DNA from: Gonapodya prolifera JEL478
Lineage: Eukaryota > Monoblepharomycota > Monoblepharidomycetes > Monoblepharidales > Gonapodyaceae
Assembly (NCBI GenBank): GCA_001574975.1
Contig: KQ965782.1
Coordinates: 157,279-221,278, forward strand
DNA length: 64,000 bases
Reading direction: 5' to 3'
A model generated the notes under the pieces. The model was not told the origin of the DNA, ran no database searches, and saw nothing but the letters and a program-made list of their open reading frames with translations. Shown piece after piece: positions 9,726-20,982 of this stretch; the first letter of the stretch is position 1; each line of letters starts with the position of its first letter. Made by a program: the position numbers and the translations under genes.

Positions 9726-11902
9726 TTATCTCTGCCCTCTGAGCCTATGCTGTTCTTCCAACGCCAAAGCCTCCAAAGCCAGGTTTTCCAACGCCAGATC
9801 CACCGACGTCTTCTCCGTCCCGCTCCTCGTCCTGCCATCGCCCGCAGGGTAGTAAGTAATGTTCACCGTGGGCGTCTGGGGGGACACCACGCTCATGCTG
9901 CCGCTCCCGAACCCAAGCCCGAACGCGCCGAGGCTCGGATGGTCCATGACGGGTTGGCTGTCTACTAGGAAAGGGTCCGCAGATCCAACCAGCGCCGGCT
10001 CGCCCACCAACGTTGCACTGCCCAAAAAATTCGTGATGGAGGTGTTGGGAGATCCAGGAGCACGCACGGGAGAGAGGGCTGATGGGGACAGGTAACCTGC
10101 AATGTTGCTCATAGATTGAGCACGCGAATGTGTCGGATCGACGTCAGAGTGGGCGCCCCAAAACGCTGCGTGGGTTCGGCGTTGTTATGTAAGCGCGGTT
10201 GGGACAGAGGTGAGAGCAGACGAGCGCCAACACTTGAACCGGGATACTTACACTGTCCAGAAGCATCCGATTCGTAGCCACCGATGCTTCCTGCCGAAGA
10301 CGATGGTCTCGCAACGACACTCAGTCCCTGGTACTCGTTCTGAGGCTGCTGAACAGCACCTATTTGGTACATGGCACCTGAAATGGCAACACATTATGCT
10401 GCTAAAGTCCTGTGTTCGAAAGGACAACCTTACACTAGCACTCACTCTCCACGCTGGGGAACGTAAAAGCAAACCCGTTCCCCACTGAGTTCGTTCCCGA
10501 AGTTGTCACGGACGTTGTGGTGGACGAGGCGTGTGCGCCGTTGGGCGAGGTCGCCGAAGCACGACGACGACCACCCTCTGGGTACAAACATGAGAGGTGG
10601 TCAGCACTACTCAAAGCATAGCGTGTTCGGATCCCCGGAGACTCACTTCTACCGCTATTCGATCTTCTCGTTCCCTCAAAAGGTGCTTGGCCATTGTTGA
10701 CATCGAGCGTCTGCGGTCCCTCGTCGGAGAAATTCGGGATCGTGATATTTTGAGGAGCAGCCCTCCGTTTCTTTGGGCGTTCCCGCTGCACAGAGTGGAT
10801 GTTGGTGAAGTGCTCGGCAGCACTTGCGTGGTCGCGAAGCGACGTGTACTGCAGGCCCTTATCCGAGCAATTCTAGGGAGAAGTGTCGCGATGATTATTA
10901 CACGACAGGAAAAATTCCGGAACTTGCAACTGGATTCCAAAAAAGGAACCCACCGGACAGAAAAAGTGCTTAATGTGGCCATGGTGCTCCATGGCGACAA
11001 GGTGGGTGTAAATGTTGTGCTTTCTCTTATCACGCCGCACGTTGTGCTGTCCAGGAATACAGAGCGGGCAAACAAATGCACCCTCCTCGTCCGTTTTGAG
11101 CTGATGTCGTTCCCGAATATGGTTCACCATCGGGCAAAACTTGGCGTCCACTCGTCGGTTTGTATCCTCCAAGTAGACAATCTCGCCCTCATCGTTGTGC
11201 GTGACGGGATCCGACGTACAGATGATGATCTCATTGCAACCATCGATACCACAAATGATCCGCGCCTAAACGTGGAGAGAGCCTCGGTGTGGGAGAAGGC
11301 CGTTCAAGGAAAGCAACGTGCGGATCACGGATACTCACTAATCTCTCTTGCGGTGCTGCGTCAATTTGTGGATGTTGCCGAGGAGGTGCAGTCACTTGCG
11401 CCATTAGCTGCGGGGAGCTCATTGGTGATACGGTTCTGCCTTCGATTGTATTACAGATTATGTTGACCAGAGTGTCGATGAGTGAATGGTTCTGTCCAAG
11501 AATGAGTTAAAATGAGATGTTTGATGTTGGAGGATGGGTTTCATTGACCAGCAGCCCACCTGAGCAATAATCTGATACCATACCGGGATCTCTGACATGC
11601 CCGTGTGAGTGACATGATTGACTCCGTCCGATATCGCCAACGTTTGGGTCTGGCTCATTTGGCGGAGGTTGCTCACAGCTTCCATCAGTTGCATCTTCAC
11701 GTTTCACCGGAAATTGAGAGCCCACACTCAAAAATCTTTGTGAATCAACCGAGAGCTCTTCTCCTTTGGACTCACAGGCTGCTGGACGAACAGATTCCCG
11801 AGTTGTTCGGGAGCTAGGTTTTGAGGCAGGGGGATTGTTTCGGAGTCATCGCGGAGACGAGCAGACAAAAGCGCAATTCTTACCGAATAGGTCGCCCATC
11901 AT
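9726..11902 (-). CDS. C2H2-type zinc-finger regulator
   Basis: Nine exons: 11902-11884, 11813-11776, 11694-11560, 11491-11339, 11265-10954, 10872-10647, 10577-10446, 10377-10252, 10165-9726. All junctions are GT..AG and phases close, giving 526 aa. A cysteine/histidine-rich centre spans about 117-245: CGIDGC, FCPMVNHIRERHQ, FVCPLC with a later H-x4-H, and FFCPNC with HASAAEHFTNIH. This fits two to three C2H2-like fingers. A basic patch ERPKKRR follows and may be a nuclear signal. The C-terminal half is Ser/Thr/Pro-rich, and the end is a Leu/Ala/Glu helix. It is most likely a nuclear DNA-binding regulator; targets are unknown. It is divergent from the GH26 gene (365 bp between start codons), so the two may share a promoter. 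Confidence 0.75.
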
Positions 11903-12267
11903 CTCGACCCCACAAAGGCTGTTGTGGGTTCCCTTGTTGACGGCAGACCGCACAATAAACTTGGACTGAACGAACCAGCCATAAAACCCTAACTTCCTCA
12001 GTAAGGTGTCTGCAGAACAATCGTGACACGTAACAATTCAAGAAAACGAAAGAATTCACATTCCTGCACAAAATGAGTATTTGATCCTGAAGCAACAGTG
12101 GATGCCTTGTCACAACACCGAAGCAACTCACATTCCTTTTTTCTGCCTTACCATTTACAATAAGCTCTTCGCAATTGGCTATCATGTCCATAAAGGGAAT
12201 AAAGTTCCATGGTGTCCTAATTATGTGCGATGGGGTGCAAAACTGCCGCCACCTGCCGGTGAGGAAA

Positions 12268-14953
12268 ATGGACTCTCCCGTAAGCGTTCGGCCATGGGGG
12301 AACTCTTCCACTCGTCTTGGCCCTATGGAGGACTCGTTGGACCTTCGTGATGACTGGGGAGGTCCGACCTCTGGTTACCTCCACTCCCAGTCATGGGAAA
12401 GCCCGGAATCAACCCATCAGCCATCATCGATCCTGAAACCGGCACCTTCAACTCGCGATGCTTCTGGCATATGGCCTGGTCGTGATACTTCTTACTCTAT
12501 TGGGTCATCGAATAGAAGGAAGACTTTGTGGGCAAGCCCGTCATCTGCGTTTGAAGTCATCACGTCGGAGAAGCACAGGCGAAAGGTGCTCATTTCTGCC
12601 GCAATCGTTGGATTGATGCTTATTGTGGGACTAGCAACCGGAATCCCGTTATCGAAACGGTCCAATGGAGGTGGAATCGGTGACTCTGGAGTTTTACTTG
12701 ATATGGAGATTGCGAGGACAGCAGTTTTCCAAGAGCTTGCACCAAAGCCATCGGCGGCGGCGCAGGGTGCCCACGTGACTGCCGGGCTCCCCACATCAAC
12801 TTTGGGACGGGCGCCCACCTCTGTCTCGAACAACAACAGTGCTACGACCACCGCAGTGACAACTCTACCAGTCACAACAACCAACGCCCCACCGCAAACG
12901 ACAACTACAACTGTACCGCCCCCTCCACCTCAAGCCACTATCCCGGACTACAATGGTGTGGTGCTGAGTAATTCGTTTCGAACAACTTTCTTGAAGTAAC
13001 GCCCCCATGCAGGAGGGCAACTAACGTTCACTGGTCCCCAAACGTGGTCTGGAAGGATTCCAATCCCATCAGGAAAGGTTCTTATGGGAGCATATCTGGA
13101 CATGCAAACTCGTGGGGACTCTCCGCAGTGAGAAATCTCCGTCAATTCCGCTTCGCCCACCGCTCATTTGACGACAACATCTCCGTTCGTGTTGCCAGAC
13201 AATATGCCTCTCGAATTGGGAAGAATCTACTTTTATTCGGAGACTTTTTCGAGTTCCCTCTCAGCGCTCAGTGGTTTGGAACCGCTCCCTTCTGGAAATC
13301 CCAGTTGGGACCTGGAGCTGTGCTTGTCATGACGTGAGCTCAATGTCCTATCTCCTTGCGACGTGAGCTTGATTTTGAACCTGGTTCACCAGACTGCAAC
13401 CCAACGGTGGTCTTTACACCGTTACCGACCAAGCGATTAGTGCGCTTGTTACCGAGCTCTGGGGCTTGAACAGCGCAGGCATCGCTGTCATTGTTAGATT
13501 CGCTCATGAAATGAACGGTGGATGGTACAGTAAGTATTCAAGATGGAATGGCTGGCAGTTCTCCTTTCTTATGAACCTGACTTTTGACAGTTTGGGGACG
13601 ACAACCTGCCCTGGTAAGTTTTACGACATGTTAACGTACCTTAATCAGAAGTTTCCAATCCTCATCTGTTGTTTTGCAATTAGTACCGATCAACGTTCCA
13701 GCGGGTCGCTGATGGTGTGCATCAAGTGCCCAATTGCGCAATGCTGTGGTCTCCTGGGAGCGGGTTGCGCTACCCGTGGGCGGGTGGCGCCTATGACGGA
13801 CAGTATGTTGCAGCCAACATGAACGAACTTGATACCAACGGTGAGTATTGGGCGTGAATGGTTTCTGCGGTAGAATCGAGAGTCAAGTGGCTAACCTCGG
13901 CCTCCTGTTACTTTAAGGAAACGGTCAGCTGGATGCAAATGATGATCCATACAGTCCTTACTATCCGGGTGACGGTTATGTGGATTGGGTCGGTGAGTTA
14001 TTGCTCTCGCTGTTTTGTGAAGGCTATAAATTGCTAATCTCGGCCACGCCCACGCTGCTAACAGGGTTGTCCGTGTGTGAGTATTGATTGCTTGTACCTC
14101 AATGGGTTCCGCATTTTGACCGTCGCTGTCGAAATTGAATCTCTCTCTACCAGACTGGTATCCGGACTACCCCAACACTTGTAAGTGGTCAGACAAAGGA
14201 GTAACGAGGGGGTCGGTCATCGCTCACATTTTGTTTTCCCGCTCTCTGTTGCACTTGAAAGTCACCCTCAACATTGCGGTGAGTCTTGCTTGCCCACCTG
14301 ATTGCTAATGATGGTATCCCCTGATGCACGTTCTACTTCCCGACGTCTTGTCGATAGCCTCCAAGTGGCGCCATCGAAGCACTTCTGACAGGCCATAACC
14401 AAGCGACCTGGGCTTATGAAGTTCCCGATTTTCTTGGGCAATACTCGACAGCGAAGGGCAAACCATTCATTTTTGCCGAAGTAAGAACATCCTCTTGGTA
14501 CTTTGCCCTGTATTTATGGAAATCATTCTGACCATCACTGCGGCTTCTTTCATTGTACCTATTGTAAATGCACCACCTCGTAGACTGGAATGCACTACAT
14601 TTACAGTGGAGGCAACCCCCCAAGTGAAATCGACCAGAAACGCGCGTGGTGGCAACAGCTCTACAACCGCGCCCTGTTGACCAAGTACAACATCAAAGGT
14701 AAGAGAGCGAGTGCCTGACGGAAATGTAGCTTCGGAAGAGCCCATCCAATTTTTCCTTCGAAAGGAATCTTGTACTTTGAGATCAACAAGTACGAAGCAC
14801 GTAAGTCACTGCATCCTGACGCAGTTCAGTCGCCATTTATCCTCATTGTAATTTTGTTCAGACTACAACGCAATGACACCATACGCTCTTACATATGACG
14901 ATAACATCCGCGGGGCGTTCCTGAATGACCTTCCGAGAGATGTGTTCTTCTAG
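12268..14953 (+). CDS. Membrane-anchored GH26 beta-mannanase-like enzyme
   Basis: Fourteen exons (12268-12967, 13013-13127, 13199-13333, 13393-13529, 13591-13613, 13684-13840, 13918-13992, 14065-14076, 14154-14180, 14262-14278, 14358-14480, 14584-14698, 14765-14800, 14862-14953) give 587 aa with all phases closed. Residues 1-106 are a Ser/Pro-rich cytosolic tail. About 107-128 is a membrane helix after a KHRRK basic patch, so the protein is type II. About 170-225 is a Thr/Pro linker. The catalytic domain follows: VRFAHEMNGGWYIWG carries the GH26 acid/base Glu (E356), YVDWVGLSVYWYPDYP is a typical strand, and FIFAETG carries the nucleophile (E507). GH26 members mainly cut beta-mannans; some act on other beta-glucans or xylans. 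A soluble form with cleavage in the linker is possible. Exons of 12, 17 and 23 nt are notable. Confidence 0.88.
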
Positions 14954-15718
14954 TCCACGTGCGACTACAACTGACCTCGAAGCTGGCTCCGGGGGTACAT
15001 ATTTATTATGCATCATACAAAGAACCCGATGTATAGTTCGTACTATTATTTTGGACGCCATATACGCTATTTCGTTGCTCTACTGTAGTTTTCTTCGATG
15101 TCCCGAGAGTTGGTGATCGGCAGCAGACGGCAGCGAGTGAAAGTGCGGGGGGCAAAACGGGGCGGGGGGGGACGGGGGGGACGGGGGAGTGTTGGTCAAG
15201 GAATGGGGTTTCCGGGATGGTGTAAGTATGGTGGAGGGGAGGAACAGAGGATGGAGTAGGGGTTTCGGACATATGATTCCGAGGGTGGTGGTCGCGCCAT
15301 TCGTGAGTTGGGCGAGGGAAGACAGAAGCAAGTAGTTGGGGAATGAGAGTTCCCGCGGAGAGGTGATACAAGTAAATTACGGGGGGTGATTGAGGAGAGT
15401 GGATGGAGCAGGGGTTGCTTTGGGTGCGGTAGGAGGATGTGCGGTTGGGGACTCGAGGTGGAGAGTGGAGTCACCCTGGGGCAGGCAACGAGCACAGCTC
15501 CACGAAAGAGTGACCAAGTGTTAGAAAAGTGCACATTCGGTGGACGGGGGGTGGGGGGGTGGCCGCAGGCCCCCCTCCCCTTTCCCACCGAAGGTGGGGA
15601 CCGATCAGGGAACGCAGTGGGATGTATATATGCTTTAGCATATAAAGAAAGGCTGAACGAAGAGTCCACGAGTAAAAGGAAAACTCTCCATAGTGAGGAG
15701 AACAAAATGAAAAAGATG
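14954..15718. other. 3' flank with G-rich tract
   Basis: No gene is supported. At about 15147-15190 there are several runs of five to eight G close together, able in principle to form a G-quadruplex. Long minus-strand frames here (15006-15705) are Pro/Ser low-complexity shadows of G-rich sequence. Confidence 0.5.
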
Positions 15719-15791
15719 TGCTCCCCACAGGGATCGAACCTGTGACCGCGGCGTTATTAGCACCGTGCTCTACCGACTGAGCTAGAGGAGC
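15719..15791 (-). tRNA. tRNA-Ile (anticodon AAU)
   Basis: A full 73-nt cloverleaf is visible on the minus strand. The acceptor stem GCTCCTC pairs with GGGGAGC (one G-U). The D arm is GCTC...GAGC, the anticodon stem CGGTG/CGCCG holds loop CTAATAA with anticodon AAT, the T arm is ACAGG-TTCGATC-CCTGT, and the discriminator is A. There is no intron. A-box and B-box consensus sequences are intact. It borders a CpG-poor repeat block that contains decayed copies of it. Confidence 0.97.
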
Positions 15792-15985
15792 CATTGCTTG
15801 TTGAAATGGTATCCTGTAAAGCTTTAATATTCGTTATAAATTTGTTTTCAGTTGCAATGCCTTAACAATGATCCAACACAACACCTGCCCTCCTTTACCC
15901 CCACACAGGGATCTCTGCCGGAAGCAAGAGGACGAGGACCATCTTTCTTGACATTGCTTTGACCTTGCTTGTTGAGATTGGAGTC
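15719..15985 (-). repeat. Left arm of tRNA-flank inverted repeat
   Basis: This segment (tRNA plus its upstream flank) is similar to the reverse complement of about 19255-19530. A shared core reads GATCCAACACAACACCTGCC and is followed by a pyrimidine-rich stretch, ATCTCT and the CAAGAGGA(C/A)GAGGAC stretch. Identity is roughly 75-85% by eye. Confidence 0.85.
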
Positions 15986-16108
15986 TGTGTTGCTGTTTTA
16001 TTCCATCCCCTCAATTCTCACCAATGCATTTATGCACTACCCATTATTTGATTTCACCAATAAATTGCAATACTCTGCAAGTCCCCCTTCAGTTCCTTCC
16101 ATCTCTTC

Positions 16109-16193
16109 TGCCCCCACACAGGGATCTCTGAAACCTGTGACCCATGCTGTGGCGTTATTAGCTTGCTGTGCTCTACTTTCCAAATATGAGGAG
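16109..16193 (-). pseudogene. Decayed tRNA-Ile copy
   Basis: On the minus strand this resembles the intact tRNA. The T-arm region (ACCTGTGACC), the anticodon region (GGCGTTATTAGC on the plus strand) and GTGCTCTAC are kept. CpG sites are changed and insertions disrupt the arms, so it should not fold. It is in the same orientation as the intact gene 320 bp away. Confidence 0.75.
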
Positions 16194-17287
16194 GGTTTAT
16201 CTGCTGAAATGGAGCATAGATCTTTGTGTCTCATGAATCATCTAAGTCCTTCAATGTTTGTAGTTTAGTCCTTTGGCCCCACTATGTGTTGCCTTAGACA
16301 TGGTGCTCAGTTTCAAATATTTGCAGAGCCAACCCCAGGTAGCAAACCAGTACATAATGCACAAAACATGTTCCAAATGAGTAAACCCATCTTCATTAAT
16401 ATTTTGGAGTGGGCTCATGGTCAAGGTGTTCACTATGGGGTTGACTAGTAGGGATAAGGGAAAAGTTCACAGGCTTTAGGATGCTCTGGATTGTGGGTGC
16501 TGTGGAAATATTTCAGAGTGCCACTTGGCACCAGGAACAGCCAAATTTGGTCATGGATTTGACAGTGAAATGGGTGATGGCAGGATAACAAAAACCCACC
16601 CTGAGATTTTGTGGGAACAGAATCTGAGAGTGAGAACAATTTGAAGAGTTGTTGAGGTGCTATTTGTTGCCCACAGCCAAATAATGCTGGTACAGTCTTG
16701 GAAAGTGGTCAAAGAAGTGGGCTGCAGGAGCAACCCAAAGTCACTTTCACACAATGCCAGAAGAAACCTTGTTACTTTTCCTTCCAATCAGGGAGATGAG
16801 TGTTACTGTAAAAGAACCAAAATGCTACAAAAAGTTTGGAAATGGTCATATGACATGAAATTGAGAAGTTGTGGTCAGGTGCAAAATGCTAGATTTTGAG
16901 CACACCACATCACCTGAATTTGCCTTGGGGATGGTTTAAGGCAGGCCTCTGGTGCCACACCTTTTGCACTCCAGAAAAGTTGGCACCAACCAAGTTGTTT
17001 TAATTTCATCAAATCAGTTTCAAGATTATATTCTCACATGAAAATACATCATTGAATATCTTTTTCACCTACATATTGCTTGAATGTAGTTCTGCCCTTG
17101 CTGTAGAACCAACCAGTTCCACTTACATGCCACCCACCACAGTAGCGCTGGAGCTTTAAAGCAATCCCTTTCAGTACTCCAACCATTTTTAATGGATTTT
17201 ACCAATAATTTAACATTTCAGGGGTGGAAAGATTGCTGGAGTGGTACTTTTTAACACTGACATTGGTCTCCTGCTATGATTGTCACA

Positions 17288-17520
17288 TTGACATCCACTT
17301 ATGTGGAATATATATAGTAGTATGAGTGTTGGGTATTAGCTGCTGTGCCACTACTGTGGCCGCGGGTTTAGATGTGCACACCTGCAAGACATGCCCTAAG
17401 TTTGGCATCACTTTCCTGCAGGTGAGTTCCATGCACATTACTATTTGTTATGTATATTTGATCACACATACACATTCCTGCAAATTAAAGGCTTGTGCAG
17501 CTCACCTAGGTTGTGGAGCA
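17288..17520 (+). repeat. Promoter/5'-UTR-intron-like module, copy 1
   Basis: Similar over about 230 bp to 43893-44128. It has a TATA-like GAATATATATAG, then GTGTTGGGTATTAGCTGCTG, a CTGCAG|GTGAGT donor and, about 70 nt later, a degraded acceptor before GCTTGTGCAGCTCACCTAGG. In copy 2 the acceptor is intact (TTACAG). It looks like the start region of a multicopy element or gene; downstream here no coding sequence survives. Confidence 0.7.
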
Positions 17521-19254
17521 TTAATGTATATATTGGGAACAATGCTAAGTCTTTTTGAACAGTGAAGTTTGATGTGCCTATGAGCACTTTTAAAAACCCA
17601 TCATTGAATGTTGTAACAGTTTTTCTTAGCATGCTTTTTTTACTGTACTAAAAATTTATTGGACTCACTCATTTTCCACCAGAGGGAAGGTAAACCTGAC
17701 AAAATGGCAAGTCATTCTTTTCAAGGTCAGATTTGTTCCACAGCCTTATACCTTTGCACACTACTTGAGGAAGAACCATCACAGAATATTAGTATATAGA
17801 ATTGGCTGTAAGAGGCATATGACATACCAGTTGCGTGAGGTTGCTGAAACAGGCTATTGGACAAACCAAGGTGGGTCTTAGTTTCTCAAGCATAGAAGTT
17901 GGCCAATGGAAATGGCAAGTTTAGGCAATGCATGGGGAAGCCCCTGGGGCTCCTTGAAAACAAGCCAGATCATGCTGTACCTGAAACTGTGGTCCACAAG
18001 GAGGAGGCACCACCTCACCAAGATGCCAGTTGTTCAAAGTTGGTTTTTCAATCAGATGATGCCATGAAATTTTCTGTTTACTGTAATTATAACCCTTTTG
18101 GAAATAAATGAACATATTTAGTTTCATTTTATAAATGTGGTTAAACAACACAGTGGTAAGCTGAGTGATGCCCACTGGTGGGGTTTAACAAATTTAGTTA
18201 AAGTAAACAACCTCAGGAACACATTAATGAGAAAATAAGATGAGTTTTGAATTTTCAAATGAGTTAGAACTGTGACACACCACTGACAAGATCAGGCTGC
18301 AAGTTTCAGTGGGTTATCCAAAGGGCAGTGTGGAGATGCAAAATATGAAAAAAAAAAAAAAACACCAGGTAAATTGTCCCCACCCCATTCATTTCCCCAA
18401 ACTCCAAAATGACAATTTTGACACAATCACATATGAAGCTATGATCAGGTAAAAATTAGTCATTATGAGGATCAAAATTCAACACATTTCCAACACCAAC
18501 TTTCTGTACCACTGCTTGGGAGAGTCAATGCCCAGACTGGGATGCTGCTTGAGCACACAGGGACCCTTCTGTGGTGGCATTTGTGTTAGAATTGGTGGTT
18601 TTGCATGTGGAAGACAATTTGGTGTGCTTTTGGGTGGCCCATTGCTCAAATCTGAGACATGCAACACACTTCACAAATAGAAAATTCCATTGCAAGTTCC
18701 AAGAATGTCTACGCAAATTTTCATCAGTTGCATCTGCATCTGGATTTTGTCCCAAACTTTGCAGTTGCTGACATATCCTCTCAAGGACTGTCTTTTCTCT
18801 GTTGGTGGTGCAATATGCCTCTGCAACCAGTGGTTTTAGAGGTTCCAAGTTTCTTGCATCTGTTCTAACTTCTCTTCCTCCAAAGCAGATTTGACAATCC
18901 AATTCCACTTCTATCCAGCATTGATTTTCAATTTGATGTTGTCAACTAGGGGCAACTACTGCATGTGACTTCCAAGTGGAGTTATTGGGGATTTGGGTGT
19001 TGGAGAACTGGGACAAGTGGGTGGTAGCTATGACAGCAGAGGGGTGTGATTGTGACAGGAACAAGCAGGTTTGGTGGGAACTTGGCACATTGTCACAATG
19101 AAAAAGGGAAGGTTGGCATGGAAGCTTAGTGTGAATGTTGCCATGAACCATTGGTAGTTGGTAACATGGTTACTGGAATCATGATGTATTGAAGCCAACA
19201 GCAGATGATCCAAGATTGGTCCTGTCAGGACCAGAACAACATTTTCAGGCATCC

Positions 19255-19530
19255 ATAACTTGCTTTGTGTGAATCAGGGTCATTGCAATGTCAAGAAAGA
19301 TTGTCCTCTTCCTCTTGTTCCAGAAGAGATCCATGTGTGGGGGTAAAGAGGGCAGGTGTTGTGTTGGATCATTGGTCAAGGCAATTTCAAATGCAAACAA
19401 ATGCACAACAAATGAAACAGCTCCACAGGATATCATTTCAACAAGCAGCAGTTCCTCTAGCTCAGTCAGTAGAGCACAGTAAGCTAATAGTGCCAGCAGA
19501 GTCAATAGGTGCAGTGCTTCCAGGCCCTAT
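19255..19530 (+). repeat. Right arm of tRNA-flank inverted repeat
   Basis: It is the reverse-complement partner of 15719-15985 and includes the decayed tRNA copy at 19451-19525. The two arms lie about 3.3 kb apart. Confidence 0.85.
19451..19525 (+). pseudogene. Decayed tRNA-Ile copy in inverted arm
   Basis: The 5' half CCTCTAGCTCAGTC-GTAGAGCAC is nearly identical to the intact tRNA (A box kept), and GCTAATA around the anticodon is recognisable. The T arm is lost: GGTTCGATCC has become ATAGGTGCAGTG. CG sites have become CA/TG. Confidence 0.8.
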
Positions 19531-20545
19531 ATTCAAATTCACAACCTCAACAAGTGGCCATGGCTCCAAGTGAGCTGCAGTTTTGAGGGTTCTCCATATT
19601 TTGGCATAGGTTATGCTCCAAAATTTAACACTTGTCATAAACACCTTGAGCCAATACTTATCATGCACCTGAATAGTTGAATACCTCCTTAACTTGATTG
19701 CAATGTAAAGCTCAAGAGTCCCAGCTAATGTTGCAGTAAGCTATTCAAGCTGTGTTTGAAAACTCTCATTACACTTCAGCACACGCTCTATCACCTGGTT
19801 GATTGCTAACTCTTTAAATATCCATAATACCAATCAGATTGATTTGTATTGTTGATGTCCAAGAATGCAACATTTCAAGATTAATTGATTGTGCTTCATT
19901 TCAAACTTTTCTTGCAAGCTTGGTCATTAAAGCATTCAAAAGCATGCAGAAGACGTACTGAAATATAGTGGGAAGAAATGCTGTGCAAGTAAATGGTTTT
20001 GATGTGCCAGCAATATGTGAGGGAAAGGATCTCATTGCACCATATTAAAAAACAACACACTTGCAATTGGCACCAATCACCCCTCACTGTCCCAACCCAT
20101 CATATAGCAAACCACCAAATGGTGTATATTGGGTAGAAGAAAAACCATTTGATGCAGGCAGATATAAAGTGAGAAGTCTGTCCTGGTAAGCTATGCAGAC
20201 AAGTGCCATTCTTGTTGTTTCAGAGTTCTTTTCTGCTGTCTTTGATGCTGGATTGCAGCAGCTGCTGCCTAAGCCATAAAGCTTGGGCATATTGGCAATT
20301 GCCTGCATTTTGCTGTCTCTTGAGTCATTTTAGCTTGTGAAAGTGTCCCCAAGAAGAACGTGCACTTGAAACACCTCCCAGGAATTTTTGATGTGAGTTT
20401 GAAGGAGCTTCACGCTCTGGTTGGTGGAGTCCCTTAGGACTACCCTTGAATTTTCTCTGGACACACAAGAAGACCCAGCTGGTTAAATATGGTGGACCCC
20501 TCAGTGGTTGGTTATTCAATCCAACGGTAGTTACACCTTCATGGC

Positions 20546-20845
20546 TCAGATAATGCGAAGGAGAATATTGTAAAGCCCATGTGAGAAGTTGCTCGAACTT
20601 CCATCAAAGTGATACACAACATTGAAAACTTTGGCTGTCGCTCCTCTATCAGGTAGAGTGACGTTGATGCAATGTACCAACCGCATAAACAAGCGTTGTA
20701 AAGACAGCGCTCCTGGCTCGCAAAGAGCGTCATCCCGACACGACACAAAAATCCAAAGGAAATTTATTTCCCCTTCAAGCCTGACCAACCTTTTACGCAA
20801 AAACACCTCCACTTTTCGGTGCTCGACATCCAATGAGATTGGCAT
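20546..20845 (-). CDS. Small hypothetical protein
   Basis: A 99-aa frame with a real ATG (20845), downstream of TSR3 on the same strand, reading MPISLDVEHRKVEVFLRKRL at its start. The sequence is CpG-richer than the relic block, so it lies in normal genome context. No family is recognised; it could be chance or the end of a longer spliced gene. Confidence 0.25.
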   Translation of the reverse strand: MPISLDVEHRKVEVFLRKRLVRLEGEINFLWIFVSCRDDALCEPGALSLQRLFMRLVHCINVTLPDRGATAKVFNVVYHFDGSSSNFSHGLYNILLRII

Positions 20846-20982
20846 TATAGTGTGGATCGACGGCTAACCATTGGCCAGAGAGCCATGAAGCGAACTTTAA
20901 ATTGTTTTGCCAGAGGTATAATCAATGAATGTTCACTCTTCTGTTCTACCGTGATATGCCTGGCGTTTGCCTTTGGCATTGA

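Larger units (their letters stand above)
15792..20500. mobile_element. CpG-poor block of repeat relics
   Basis: The base composition changes sharply here: AT-rich and very few CG dinucleotides, while neighbouring genes are CpG-rich. No intact gene is seen; the short frames carry no domain I know. The block contains an inverted duplication of the tRNA flank, tRNA-like relics, and one copy of a promoter-like module shared with 43.9 kb. Loss of CpG is expected where methylated cytosines mutate to T in silenced repeats. The element class cannot be named from sequence alone. Confidence 0.65.

Noticed and set aside
10597-11466. 289-codon plus-strand frame
   Set aside because: Antisense of the zinc-finger gene exons, which show C2H2 motifs and consistent introns on the minus strand.
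15006-15705. Long minus-strand Pro/Ser frames
   Set aside because: Opposite of G-rich low-complexity sequence; no start context, motif or splice pattern.
15719-19530. tRNA-derived SINE family
   Set aside because: The sequence shared among copies lies upstream of the tRNA rather than at its 3' side, and no common tail or poly-A end is seen.
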